The notes beneath the pieces are model-generated. The model saw only the letters and a program-made list of their open reading frames with translations. It was not told the DNA's origin and ran no database searches. A DNA stretch of 64,000 nucleotides from positions 1-64,000 of the forward strand of contig NZ_LRPB01000023.1 in assembly GCF_001592945.1 (NCBI RefSeq), written 5' to 3'. Origin of the DNA: Roseivirga seohaensis. Its GTDB lineage: Bacteria; Bacteroidota; Bacteroidia; Cytophagales; Cyclobacteriaceae. Shown piece by piece: positions 9,210 to 17,503 of the stretch. How positions within the stretch are numbered: the stretch's first letter is position 1; the number at the start of each line of letters is the position of its first letter. The position numbers and the translations under genes were made by a program.

Positions 9210-9658
9210 TATATCAAGGACAGCTTCTTTGTAGTTTCAACAAAATCAGGCACTTCCGGTAAGAAAAAAAAGACAGACTCCAAATCTTCATATGCCTCCT
9301 TTAAAGTATCTATAGAATACTTGAAGTTTTTGATTTCTTTTTTTGCGATACCCTTTGCTTTCAAATGATTTAAAGAAACATACTGTCTTATTAAAGTAGA
9401 GTGGGCGTCTTTGGCAGATGAAATCAAATCATTTATACGTATTAGATTATCATTATCTAAACCTGAAAACCAAGTTATGCCCTCCATTCTCTCTGAGATG
9501 TCAATAATCTTATCTGATTTTTCCTTTAGCCTTCTCTTAACATCCAAAATAGCATCTAAAAATCCGTCAACACTCTGCTCTTTCTTTTCTCTAAATGAGA
9601 AAGAACGCACTTCTTCAAACGTTTCTTCTATTCTAGTTCTAAACTCTAAAGTTTCCAT
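9209..9658 (-). CDS. Hypothetical protein, putative antitoxin partner of the RelE-like gene
   Basis: 149 residues, highly charged and almost all helical, with long Glu/Lys-rich heptad-like stretches and no Cys. No DNA-binding motif and no known family is recognised. It is translationally coupled to the RelE-like gene through a TAATG junction, and this is the reason to propose it as the antitoxin or accessory subunit. At 149 residues it is longer than most antitoxins, so another kind of complex is possible. Confidence is good that it is a gene, low for the role. Confidence 0.45.
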   Translation of the reverse strand: METLEFRTRIEETFEEVRSFSFREKKEQSVDGFLDAILDVKRRLKEKSDKIIDISERMEGITWFSGLDNDNLIRINDLISSAKDAHSTLIRQYVSLNHLKAKGIAKKEIKNFKYSIDTLKEAYEDLESVFFFLPEVPDFVETTKKLSLI

Positions 9659-9972
9659 ACTGTCCTAAGCTGCCTGAAATATAAGTATATAATATCTACA
9701 ATCAATAGTTAAGAGGCTTAAACAATTAAGCCCTTACTTTGAACAGCTACAACGTCAAGGTGTGAAAAATAGTTTAACAAAAACTAAGCCGCGCTACTTT
9801 GACACTAAACCTTACACCCACACATCTTCACGCACCCATCCCAACAACAATTACCACAGACTTTACAATACCTGATCTCTACTTCAAAACCCTCATATGA
9901 AGGAAAATCAGGAGATTCCAACTTAAGGACTCCTCTTTATCTTTAGTTATCGTATTCCTTGTGGTTCATTAA
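9659..9972. other. Non-coding stretch left of the integrase remnant
   Basis: 314 bp without a convincing gene. It contains an A/C-rich low-complexity patch (about 9800-9860; short runs such as CACCCACACATC and CACGCACCCATCC) that recalls the low-complexity insert in aroE at 42421-42480. Nothing else was recognised. It joins the toxin-antitoxin-like pair to the decayed integrase end. Confidence 0.4.
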
Positions 9973-10010
9973 TAGTTTCGATTGAAAATTGGCTTAAAAG
10001 AGACTCCCAT
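9970..10010 (-). pseudogene. 5' remnant of a tyrosine recombinase gene
   Basis: On the minus strand the ATG at 10010 opens MGVSFKPIFNRNY, identical to the first 13 residues of the intact integrase at 33685-34866, then meets TAA and TGA. Similarity to the intact gene stops at that point, so everything downstream has been lost. The fragment keeps the complete upstream attachment region to its right. It marks a second, now deleted, element once integrated at the same tRNA. Confidence 0.8.
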
Positions 10011-10162
10011 AATTTGTATAACATTTTGGATAACAATTTACGGGGACTAACAAGACAGGACAAGAGAACTAACACGCGATAACAGCAAATAAGCCACTGT
10101 TTTTCAGTGGCTTATCTCTTGTTTATACTTGTTAGTTATTGTTAAAAGTGATCCCGACAAGA
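9973..10162. repeat. Left copy of the 190-bp integrase-attachment repeat
   Basis: About 190 bp matching 34829-35017 at roughly 85% identity by eye, in the same orientation. It includes the integrase start, paired TAACATT/GGATAACAA motifs, the shared stretch CGGGGACTAACAA, the stem-loop at 10089-10115 and the 15-bp core GTGATCCCGACAAGA at 10148-10162. After the core the two copies part: the right one continues as tRNA-Arg, the left one into unrelated sequence. Confidence 0.85.
10089..10115. terminator. Stem-loop next to the left attachment core
   Basis: ATAAGCCACTG (10089-10099), loop TTTTT, CAGTGGCTTAT (10105-10115): a perfect 11-bp stem, duplicated at the right end behind the tRNA. There it could end the tRNA transcript; here it is a copy with no visible gene to terminate. 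Confidence 0.5.
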
Positions 10163-10261
10163 GTTATCAACCGATTGACTAACAGTTAAATATAAGAAAG
10201 TTGGGTAACATTATGGGTAACAAATTAATAGGTGTTAGAGTAACTACAATGGCAACAGTAA

Positions 10262-10365
10262 TGATTGGTTTATTTTTTCATTAAAAACCTTATTATAGGT
10301 ACTGTTCTGTACGTTTTTATAAACTGATCAATAACACGAGCTTAAACTAAGCTGTATATGCTTAG
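10262..10365. repeat. Left copy of a 104-bp imperfect direct repeat flanking dnaE-dinB
   Basis: It aligns without gaps to 14883-14986 at roughly 65-70% identity by eye. The best-kept block is GTACTGTTCTGTA followed by TTTTTATAAAC, preceded in both by TTGGTTTATTTT. The right copy is the AbiE promoter region; the left copy leads into the 3' side of dnaE, where no gene reads rightwards. Confidence 0.65.
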
Positions 10366-10423
10366 CTATTTTCTGGAGCTGTCGAAACAAAATGTAGGAG
10401 GTTGGGTAGATTTTCCACAAGGA

Positions 10424-13400
10424 TTATCCATTACTCGCATGTCTTGAGGCCAATGCTAAGCGAGGGTCATGGATAAATGGAAGCTTTTGCATAGCTACCA
10501 CTTCCAGACTGAAAAAATCAAACTCTTCTACCACTTTGCCTGTAATTTCATAAATACCTTTTCCTCTGAAAGGATACTTTGCTGCAACTGGAGGAAAGTG
10601 GGTACTGTCTATAAAGTGGCCTTCCCAGTCAATCCATGTCCCAAACTGCATTCGTTTTCCGCCCGAAGTGGTGGTGCTTTTTACGTGGATTAAGTAGCCC
10701 ACCATTTTTACCAGCTTGTTTTTATGTTGCTCCATTTCTCTTACCATCACCTCGTTTTCTGGCTGCTCTTTTAATAAATGGAAAGGGTTGCAAAGCGGAA
10801 AGCCAAGTAATTCAATTTGATCAAAAGCATCTTCCAACAGATCATAGTTGAGTTCAGGTAATTTATAGTGTTTTACTTCTGGGTCGAAAAGCATTTTGGC
10901 GGGTTTGGTTTTTTTCTGCTGACCTAACTTAAGGTAAGCCTCCCAAAGCAATTCCTTTTTGGTGTAGCCCGTAAAACGAAAAGCATTGATTCGGATAAGC
11001 AAGCTTAGCTGATCGAGTGAAATCTGTACCCTTTTCAAGAAGTGATCGAAGCTCATAAATACTCCGTTCTTTTGCCTTTCTGTGAGCACTTCCTGTACCG
11101 TATTTTGTTCTAACGCACCAATAAATGCCAAGCCCATAAAAATGGTGTTACCATAAATGGTACAGAGTTGTTCGCTTTGATTTACACAAGGCGCTTGAAT
11201 ATCGGCTCCGTGCATAAAAGCCTCGTGCGCATACAACTCCACACTATAGAAACCACCCCCGTTGTTCATGGTTGCTACCATGTATTCCAGCGGATAATAG
11301 GCTTTCAGAAAAAGGCTTTGGTAACTTTCTACAGCATAACTGGCCGAATGCCCTTTGGCAAAAGCATAGCCCGCAAAGCTTTCAATTTGCCGCCATATTT
11401 CTGCTGCCAACTGATGAGAATGCCCTTTAGCCGCACAGTTTTCAAAATACTTATCACGAACGCTTTGAAACTCCTCACGTGAACGATATTTCCCCGACAT
11501 GCCCCTGCGCAATACATCGGCCTCGGCCAAAGTAAGGTCGGCAAAGTAATGCGCCACTTTAATTACATCTTCCTGATACACCATTACGCCAAAGGTTTCG
11601 GGCATAATGCTCAACATGGTGGGGTGAGCTTCTTTCCGTTTTTCGGGTTCACGAAAACGCAGAATATATTGGCGCATCATGCCCGATTTAGCCACCCCAG
11701 GCCGAATGACCGAACTGGCCGCCACCAGGCCCAGGTACTCTTCCACCCTCAGTTTTTTGAGTAGCATGCGCATGGCGGGCGATTCTACATAAAAGCAACC
11801 GATCGCCTGCCCTTCGCGCAGCATGGCCTTGATTTTTGGATCTTTTTTAAACTGAGCAATATTATGAATATCGAAATGCGGGTCGTCAGGATGGTTTTTG
11901 GAAATAATTGACAAGCTCTCCTTGATTTTTCCCAAACCGCGCTGGCTCAGAATATCGAATTTATATAGGCCCACATCTTCAGCCACAACCATATCGAAAT
12001 GGGTGGTAGGAAAACCCTTGGGGGGAAGATAGGTAGCGGTATAATAATGGATGGGTTTTTCTGAAATCAGAATTCCGCCCGCATGAATACTCAGGTGACT
12101 GGGGAAATTTTCAATGTAATTTCCATAACGCAAAACCAGTAAATGTAGCTCGTCCAAGTCCTCCACTTTAGCCGACTGGATATGATCTATTTCGTGCGGA
12201 GGCACACCGAGTACTTTGCCCAGTTCACGCACAATGGCCCTAAACTGAAAAGTACTATAAGCAGCCAATAAGCTAACATTCTTAAATTCTGAAAAAATGA
12301 AGTTGGTAATGTCTTCTCTATCTTTCCAGGAGAAATCAATATCGAAATCAGGTGGATTTTTTCTATAAAGATTTATAAAACGCTCGAAATAAAGGTCGAG
12401 TTCTATGGGGTCTACATCGGTAATGCGCAGCAAATAGGCCACTACAGAGTTGGCTCCACTGCCTCTACCTACATAGAAATAGCCTTTGCTTCGGGCATAC
12501 TGACAAATGCGCCAATTGATTAAAAAATAAGACATAAAACCCTGTTGCTTGATCACCTCTAATTCCGTTTGAATACGATCTAGAATTTTCTGGGTCGACT
12601 GTGGGTAGCGGTAATCAAAACCTTCATTACAAAGCCTCTCCAACATTTGATAATCCGCCTCGGGACTACCGCAATAAGTGCGTTGATTTTTATTCAGATT
12701 TTCCCCTTCGAAATCAAAATGGACACTGCATTCATCCAATAGCTTTTCGGTATTGGTAATCATATAAGGATGATCGCGATACAGTTTCCTCAACTCACCC
12801 ACTGGTCGAATGAAATCCTCTGCGCTGCCTTCTTCTGTCTTAGGCAGCTTGCTCAGCAGTGTATTGTTGTCTATCGCCCGCAACAAACGATGGGCATTAA
12901 AGTCCTTTTTCAGAACAACCCTTTCCCCCGTTTCTTTATCAATTTTACTTCTGAATGTAGCCGTTGGCAACATCACCAGTTTGGTCTTTTCCATCTGGTG
13001 TGGTGGATAAACCAGCTTAATTAAATCGGCTGGCTTTATACCAATAAATTCATCTTCGCGAAGCTGAAAATGGGTATATTTCTGAAAAGGGTACACCACA
13101 AAAGCATGCTGAAAAGCTGGAGAACGATCTGGAATACATTCACCCGAATGAAGAAACTGAGAGAGGTAATCATTGAGTTCTTTAAACCCCTCATTGTTTT
13201 TGGCAATGGCTACAAACAGCTGGTCGGCTCCATTTCTGAAATCAATTCCCAAAACTGGTTTAATGTTATGTTTAGATGCTATTCGTACAAAATTGAGACT
13301 GGTAGCCGTGCTATTAATATCCGTTAATGCAAAAGTACGCACTCCAGCCTTCTGCATTTGAGCAAGCAGTTCGGCAGGTTTTATAGTGCCGTATTTAAAG

Positions 13401-13429
13401 CTAAAATAGGAATGGGTGTTGAGGTACAT
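10424..13429 (-). CDS. dnaE: DNA polymerase III alpha subunit, error-prone DnaE type
   Basis: 1001 residues, shorter than a replicative DnaE (about 1150-1200) and in the range of accessory DnaE2-like enzymes. It has an N-terminal PHP domain (from YLNTHSYFSFKYGT), the polymerase core with GRGSGANS at 321-328 and the catalytic aspartates D361, D363 and D365 in PPDFDIDFS, then finger and helix-hairpin-helix parts and a short OB-like end. The PHP metal set looks incomplete (S-Y-F-S-F where H-S-x-x-S is usual). It lies 24 bp after the Y-family polymerase gene in the same operon, the Bacteroidota version of a mutagenesis cassette: the Y-family enzyme or its partner inserts opposite lesions and DnaE extends. 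Being inside the mobile element, it is accessory to the host's replicative DnaE. Confidence 0.9.
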   Translation of the reverse strand: MYLNTHSYFSFKYGTIKPAELLAQMQKAGVRTFALTDINSTATSLNFVRIASKHNIKPVLGIDFRNGADQLFVAIAKNNEGFKELNDYLSQFLHSGECIPDRSPAFQHAFVVYPFQKYTHFQLREDEFIGIKPADLIKLVYPPHQMEKTKLVMLPTATFRSKIDKETGERVVLKKDFNAHRLLRAIDNNTLLSKLPKTEEGSAEDFIRPVGELRKLYRDHPYMITNTEKLLDECSVHFDFEGENLNKNQRTYCGSPEADYQMLERLCNEGFDYRYPQSTQKILDRIQTELEVIKQQGFMSYFLINWRICQYARSKGYFYVGRGSGANSVVAYLLRITDVDPIELDLYFERFINLYRKNPPDFDIDFSWKDREDITNFIFSEFKNVSLLAAYSTFQFRAIVRELGKVLGVPPHEIDHIQSAKVEDLDELHLLVLRYGNYIENFPSHLSIHAGGILISEKPIHYYTATYLPPKGFPTTHFDMVVAEDVGLYKFDILSQRGLGKIKESLSIISKNHPDDPHFDIHNIAQFKKDPKIKAMLREGQAIGCFYVESPAMRMLLKKLRVEEYLGLVAASSVIRPGVAKSGMMRQYILRFREPEKRKEAHPTMLSIMPETFGVMVYQEDVIKVAHYFADLTLAEADVLRRGMSGKYRSREEFQSVRDKYFENCAAKGHSHQLAAEIWRQIESFAGYAFAKGHSASYAVESYQSLFLKAYYPLEYMVATMNNGGGFYSVELYAHEAFMHGADIQAPCVNQSEQLCTIYGNTIFMGLAFIGALEQNTVQEVLTERQKNGVFMSFDHFLKRVQISLDQLSLLIRINAFRFTGYTKKELLWEAYLKLGQQKKTKPAKMLFDPEVKHYKLPELNYDLLEDAFDQIELLGFPLCNPFHLLKEQPENEVMVREMEQHKNKLVKMVGYLIHVKSTTTSGGKRMQFGTWIDWEGHFIDSTHFPPVAAKYPFRGKGIYEITGKVVEEFDFFSLEVVAMQKLPFIHDPRLALASRHASNG

Positions 13430-13453
13430 ATTAAACCAATTTTCAGTGATAGA

Positions 13454-14665
13454 CTATTGTCTCCTGTTCGGTAACAGCGGAGGTGGCTCTCCATTAAAAG
13501 GGTTGAAACGACTGATGGTTCTAGCTTCCATTCCAGCTGCGCGCATTACCACTCTATCACCATATTTATCGCGCATTTTGTCCATGGCATGGTACAGATT
13601 GAGTTGCTCTTCTATATCTTCAAAAAGGTTGATCTGGTAACTTCCTTCCACCAAATGACTAAAGCGGACTCCAATCAGTCTGACCAAAAGTCGTTTATGG
13701 TAGAGTTTATTAAACAACTCCAATACCTTCGCAATCAACACATGATCTGCAGAGGTATATGGAATTCGAGACTGAAGCGTATAAGTATTGAAATCAGAAT
13801 AGCGGACTTTGACAGTAACGCAAGAGGTGAGTTTTTGCCCCCTGCGTAACTGAAAAGCAAGATTTTCGGCCATGGCCAGCAGTATGCCTTTAAGTTTAAC
13901 CACATCAATAGTGTCTCGGTCAAAAGTTCTTTCGGTAGAAATTGACTTTCGTTCGTTGTAAGGCATCACTGGCGAATTGTCTAGCGCTTGGGCCTTCTTC
14001 CAAATACTCACCCCATTTTTGCCCAGCACTTTTTCCATCAGCTCCATGGGCATTTCCTGAATGGTCTTGATTTGCTTTACTCCCAAACTGTATAGGGTTT
14101 GTTGAGTTTTTTCACCCACCATCGGGATTTTACTGATGGAAAGCGGAGCAATAAAGGGTACTTCTGTGCCCAACTCTACCTTAATTTGATTGTTGGGCTT
14201 TGCTTCGCCTGTAGCTATTTTAGAAATGGTTTTATTCTTCGATAAACCAAAAGAAATAGGAAGCCCGGTTTCTTTAATAATCCGTTTACGTAGTTCCGAA
14301 GCCATGGTATAGCTATTGTAAAACTTATCTAAACCTGTTAGGTCAGCATAAAACTCATCGATAGATGATTTTTCGTAAAGCGGTACTGTCTCTTTTATGA
14401 TGTTGGTTACGTCCTCGGAATAATTGGTATAAGTAGCGGAATTACCACGGATTTGGATGGCATCGGGACAAAGCTCTTTGGCTCGTTTCATGGGCATGGC
14501 CGAATGCACACCATAAGCCCGCGCCTCGTAACTACAAGCCGCCACTACCCCGCGATCGGTAACCCCGCCAATAAGCACAGGCTTGCCAATAAGTCTATTA
14601 TCGAGCAGGCGTTCAACAGACACAAAAAATGTATCCAGATCGAGATGAAGGATCGTTTTTTCCAA
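13454..14665 (-). CDS. dinB: Y-family DNA polymerase (Pol IV/DinB-like)
   Basis: 403 residues. Catalytic acidic residues are in place: D9 in HLDLDTFFVSVE and D103-E104 in SSIDEFYADLTG. The fingers motif VAACSYEARAYGV, the helix-hairpin-helix around SKIPMVGEKTQQTLYSLGV and a little-finger domain with SISTERTFDRDT follow. The last residues (NLFEDIEEQL) resemble a beta-clamp binding peptide. It should synthesise across damaged bases in the cytoplasm. It is the first gene of a two-gene unit with dnaE. A perfect 38-bp palindrome lies 28 bp upstream of its start and is the obvious candidate for control. No LexA/S24 repressor gene is adjacent. Confidence 0.92.
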   Translation of the reverse strand: MEKTILHLDLDTFFVSVERLLDNRLIGKPVLIGGVTDRGVVAACSYEARAYGVHSAMPMKRAKELCPDAIQIRGNSATYTNYSEDVTNIIKETVPLYEKSSIDEFYADLTGLDKFYNSYTMASELRKRIIKETGLPISFGLSKNKTISKIATGEAKPNNQIKVELGTEVPFIAPLSISKIPMVGEKTQQTLYSLGVKQIKTIQEMPMELMEKVLGKNGVSIWKKAQALDNSPVMPYNERKSISTERTFDRDTIDVVKLKGILLAMAENLAFQLRRGQKLTSCVTVKVRYSDFNTYTLQSRIPYTSADHVLIAKVLELFNKLYHKRLLVRLIGVRFSHLVEGSYQINLFEDIEEQLNLYHAMDKMRDKYGDRVVMRAAGMEARTISRFNPFNGEPPPLLPNRRQ

Positions 14666-14692
14666 TTCAGTAGTCTTTCCAAAAGCTAACGC

Positions 14693-14730
14693 AAATCTAA
14701 TAATTTTAGTTAACTAAAATTATTAGATTT
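14693..14730. promoter_or_regulatory. Perfect 38-bp palindrome upstream of dinB-dnaE (candidate operator)
   Basis: Two 19-bp arms meet at GTTAAC (14709-14714) with no mismatch; the core reads TTTTAGTTAACTAAAA. It ends 28 bp before the dinB start, where a repressor would block transcription. Its length exceeds that of a single dimer site and may bind two dimers or form a cruciform. The regulator is unknown. Confidence 0.65.
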
Positions 14731-14882
14731 TATGATTGGAAATACTAAATTGGTTAAGGGTTATTAGTTATGAGAGAGCGTGATACCTATATTGTTGGTT
14801 TATCAAAATGTTAAATAACACTCTTCCTTATTTAAGTTTTTTACCAAAATCTTAAATAAGAATACTCTACTTGGAAGAAGAG

Positions 14883-14986
14883 TGGTTGGTTTATTTTGAC
14901 ATCAATAGTCGTACTATAAGTACTGTTCTGTATATTTTTATAAACCACTTAATAGCGTTGGTTTAAAATAAATCATATATTCGTAC
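14883..14986. repeat. Right copy of the 104-bp imperfect direct repeat (AbiE promoter region)
   Basis: Partner of 10262-10365. It contains the first AbiEi-type palindrome and ends at the abiEi start, so this copy looks like the functional parent and the left one the derived copy. Together they bracket the dinB-dnaE cassette exactly. Confidence 0.65.
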
Positions 14987-14999
14987 TGTGAGTACTGTT
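14911..14999 (+). promoter_or_regulatory. Two matched palindromic operators of the AbiE operon
   Basis: GTACT-ATA-AGTAC-TGTT (14911-14927) and GTACT-GTG-AGTAC-TGTT (14983-14999) are copies of one palindrome exactly 72 bp apart; the second covers the GTG start codon of abiEi. AbiEi antitoxins are known to bind paired inverted repeats in their own promoter and repress it, so these are probably the autoregulatory sites. Confidence 0.65.
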
Positions 15000-15770
15000 A
15001 ATACATCTAAAATAAACCAACTTCTTAAAATACAACCTAGAGGAACTGTACTTCTTGCCTCTTGGCTTGTAAGTAAAGGATATAGCTTCGACCTCCAGAG
15101 AAGGTATCGAGAAAGTCAATGGTTAGAGTCCATAGGATCTGGGGCCATGATACGCACAGGCGACCATGTAAATATATCAGGCGCTCTCTATTCCCTTCAA
15201 ACTCAACTGGGGTTATCAACTCACTTTGGAGGCAAGTCTGCCTTAGCTATGCAAGGCAAAGCCCATTATTTAGAGCTTTCAAGTAAAAGGGTTTACCTAT
15301 TTGGAACCAAAGGAGAAAACTTACCCACTTGGTTCATTCAGCATAATTGGGGAACCCAGATAGAATACTTCTCTACCAAGTTTTTAGATAGTACCTTAGG
15401 GCTCACTGAATTTCAGGTCAAAGAGTTCACTATAAAAATATCCAGTCCAGCTAGAGCTTTAATGGAATGCCTTTACCTAAGCTCAAACAATGAGGACTTT
15501 ACAGAATGCTATGAATTATTTGAGCCTTTAAACAATCTAAGGCCTGGCCAAGTGCAAGAACTTTTGGAAAGTTGTACATCCGTAAAAGTAAAGCGGTTAT
15601 TTCTCTACATGGCCGAAAAAGCAAAGCACAGCTGGTTTGAGTACTTGAACCTTGAGAAAATAGATCTAGGGCACGGAAAAAGAAGTCTTGTAGAAAATGG
15701 TGCTTATGTAAGCAAATACAAAATCACAGTACCTAAAGCATTGGAAAGTAATGGCGGAAGCACTCTATAA
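14988..15770 (+). CDS. abiEi: AbiEi-type antitoxin (type IV toxin-antitoxin)
   Basis: 260 residues from a GTG start; no ATG occurs until far inside the conserved part. The N-terminal winged-helix region (LASWLVSKGYSFDLQRRYRE, then WLESIGSGAMIRTGDHVNIS) and the following AALYSLQTQLG/GGKSALAMQG-type segment match the AbiEi family, whose N-terminus binds DNA and whose C-terminal part counters the toxin. It is made in the cytoplasm and represses its own promoter through the paired palindromes. The gene overlaps the toxin gene by 20 bp, so the two are translationally coupled. AbiE pairs act in phage abortive infection and in stabilising mobile elements. Confidence 0.88.
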   Translation: MSTVNTSKINQLLKIQPRGTVLLASWLVSKGYSFDLQRRYRESQWLESIGSGAMIRTGDHVNISGALYSLQTQLGLSTHFGGKSALAMQGKAHYLELSSKRVYLFGTKGENLPTWFIQHNWGTQIEYFSTKFLDSTLGLTEFQVKEFTIKISSPARALMECLYLSSNNEDFTECYELFEPLNNLRPGQVQELLESCTSVKVKRLFLYMAEKAKHSWFEYLNLEKIDLGHGKRSLVENGAYVSKYKITVPKALESNGGSTL

Positions 15771-16650
15771 ATCTCAGGTTTCACTACTGCTTCAAGTACT
15801 TCCTGAAGTGGCCAAAGAAGAATATTTTGCACTCCATGGAGGCACGGCCATCAACCTTTTTGTAAGAGACATGCCCCGTCTTTCGGTAGATATAGACCTC
15901 ACTTACATCCCTATTGAAGATAGAAATACATCCCTCAAAGGAATTGCCGAAGCCCTATTACGCATAAAGGGAAACATTACGAATATTTTACCTTCAGCAG
16001 ATATTCAGTTCCAAAAAGATATTTCAAAGCTTCAGGTTGTCAATCGAGGTGTTCAAATCAAGATAGAGGTTAATCAAACGAATCGAGGACTACTAGAGCC
16101 TCCTGCCAAGCTGGTTTTATGTAATAGTGCTCAGGAAGAATTCGATGCTTTTTGTGCTATGCAAGTAGTTTCTCTAGGTCAGCTTTATGGCGGAAAAATC
16201 TGCGCTGCCCTTGACAGGCAACATCCCAGAGATTTGTTTGATGTCCAATTGTTATTGGAAAACGAAGGTCTTACCGAAGAGATCAAAATAGGCTTGATCC
16301 TTTGCATACTTAGTAGCAATCGACCTATTCATGAGCTTTTAAGCCCAAACCTACTCGACCAAAGCCAGGCGTTTATTAATCAATTTGAAGGAATGACCAT
16401 TGACCCATTCACTTATCAAGAATATGAGGCAACGAGACTAGAATTGATAAAAACTGTTCAGAGCAACTTAGAAGACAAGGACAAGGAGTTTCTTTTAAGC
16501 ATTAGTAATGCTGAACCAGACTGGAGTATATACAACTTTGAACGTTTTCCTTCAGTCCAGTGGAAATTGCAGAATCTGATAAAATTGAAAACAGATAGCG
16601 CTGAGAAGCATCAAGAACAATACAGTATTCTTTTTTCTGCGTTATCATAG
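15751..16650 (+). CDS. abiEii: AbiEii nucleotidyltransferase toxin
   Basis: 299 residues. It shows the motifs of the AbiEii/DUF1814 nucleotidyltransferase fold: LHGGTAINLF (G30-G31-T32) and SVDIDLTY with catalytic D47 and D49, then the distal motif GGKICAALDRQHPRDLFDV. Characterised relatives transfer nucleotides to tRNA acceptor ends and stop growth; the present substrate is inferred. With AbiEi it forms a type IV toxin-antitoxin system on the element, fitting both phage defence and element maintenance. Confidence 0.92.
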   Translation: MAEALYKSQVSLLLQVLPEVAKEEYFALHGGTAINLFVRDMPRLSVDIDLTYIPIEDRNTSLKGIAEALLRIKGNITNILPSADIQFQKDISKLQVVNRGVQIKIEVNQTNRGLLEPPAKLVLCNSAQEEFDAFCAMQVVSLGQLYGGKICAALDRQHPRDLFDVQLLLENEGLTEEIKIGLILCILSSNRPIHELLSPNLLDQSQAFINQFEGMTIDPFTYQEYEATRLELIKTVQSNLEDKDKEFLLSISNAEPDWSIYNFERFPSVQWKLQNLIKLKTDSAEKHQEQYSILFSALS

Positions 16651-16774
16651 CAAAACTAATTCTGCGTTTATTTAGAATTTTGAATCGTGGCTATGCTGAT
16701 TGAATTACCAATTAGCCAATTTCTATTTCTCTCCTTAATAATAAAGATAGATGTATTAAAAAAGGGCTCATAAT

Positions 16775-17503
16775 CTAACGAATATAATTTATCAGCTTAC
16801 TAAAGTTTCTATCGACTACTTTTTCAGCTTGATCAATAGAACACTTCCATGTGCTGGCCAAATAGTCCAAAACAAGACTCACATTTTCCGGTTCAATAGG
16901 TACACCATCATTCTCGATGAAAGGCCCATCAGTTTCTGTTAATACATTTTCAAGAGGAATTCTTTCAACTATTTTTTGTCCGTTCCTACTCTTTATCATG
17001 GCAGGATTGATTGAAAAATAAAACCCACTCTCTGATATTTTATCAATTAATTTTAACGGACCACTATACCAATGGAAGATTGCCGATTGAATATTATGGT
17101 CAATTAAGAGTTCATAGACCTGACTCTCAGCCTTTCTAGAGTGTATGCTTAGTATTTTTCTCTCACCACTGATGCTATTCAGGATTCTTTTGAAGCTAGC
17201 TATTTGAATGTCCTTAGTTCTAATTCCTTCATACGAAAAGTCCAGACCAACTTCACCAATATAAGAAGTGTACTGCAATAATCTCAGAAAACCATCAAAC
17301 TCATGCTGGTGTTGATCTGCATGAAGCGGATGCATACCTAACGCCAATCGGATTTTCTTGTATGGTCTAACATATCTAAAGCCCATTTCAAAATGACTAG
17401 GTAAATTAGTCATCCCAATAACGGTAATTTGAGCTCTATCTATTTTTTTGAGCAGTCGTTCAGGGTTTGGGTATAAGTCAATGTGACAATGGGTATCTAT
17501 CAT
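16775..17503 (-). CDS. qatD: QatD, TatD-family nuclease of the Qat defence system
   Basis: 242 residues with the TatD metal-dependent hydrolase motifs: THCHID at residues 4-9, GEVGLDF, IHSRKAE, an FHWYSG strand and ETDGPF near the C-terminus. It starts on the last base of qatC and is the final gene of the operon. Housekeeping TatD would not sit in such a cluster; the order KAP-ATPase, QatB, QueC-like, TatD is that of the QatABCD anti-phage system first shown active in Escherichia coli. Its role there is presumed DNA or nucleotide hydrolysis; the mechanism is not established. Confidence 0.93.
   Translation of the reverse strand: MIDTHCHIDLYPNPERLLKKIDRAQITVIGMTNLPSHFEMGFRYVRPYKKIRLALGMHPLHADQHQHEFDGFLRLLQYTSYIGEVGLDFSYEGIRTKDIQIASFKRILNSISGERKILSIHSRKAESQVYELLIDHNIQSAIFHWYSGPLKLIDKISESGFYFSINPAMIKSRNGQKIVERIPLENVLTETDGPFIENDGVPIEPENVSLVLDYLASTWKCSIDQAEKVVDRNFSKLINYIR

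Larger units (their letters stand above)
14666..14987. other. Divergent control region between dinB and abiEi
   Basis: 322 bp with no gene. It holds the 38-bp palindrome (14693-14730), an inverted repeat CTTATTTAAG (14827-14836) / CTTAAATAAG (14851-14860), several TTGGTTTA motifs, the right copy of the 104-bp repeat and the first of two GTACT-N3-AGTAC operators. It therefore serves two outward-facing operons. Confidence 0.7.

Noticed and set aside
10213-10284. 23-residue frame beside the left attachment core
   Set aside because: It overlaps a degenerate copy of the integrase leader and the 104-bp repeat; no sign of coding constraint.
10424-13429. Replicative DNA polymerase III alpha subunit
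   Set aside because: It is ~150 residues short, sits on a mobile element, is operonic with a Y-family polymerase and has a degraded PHP start.
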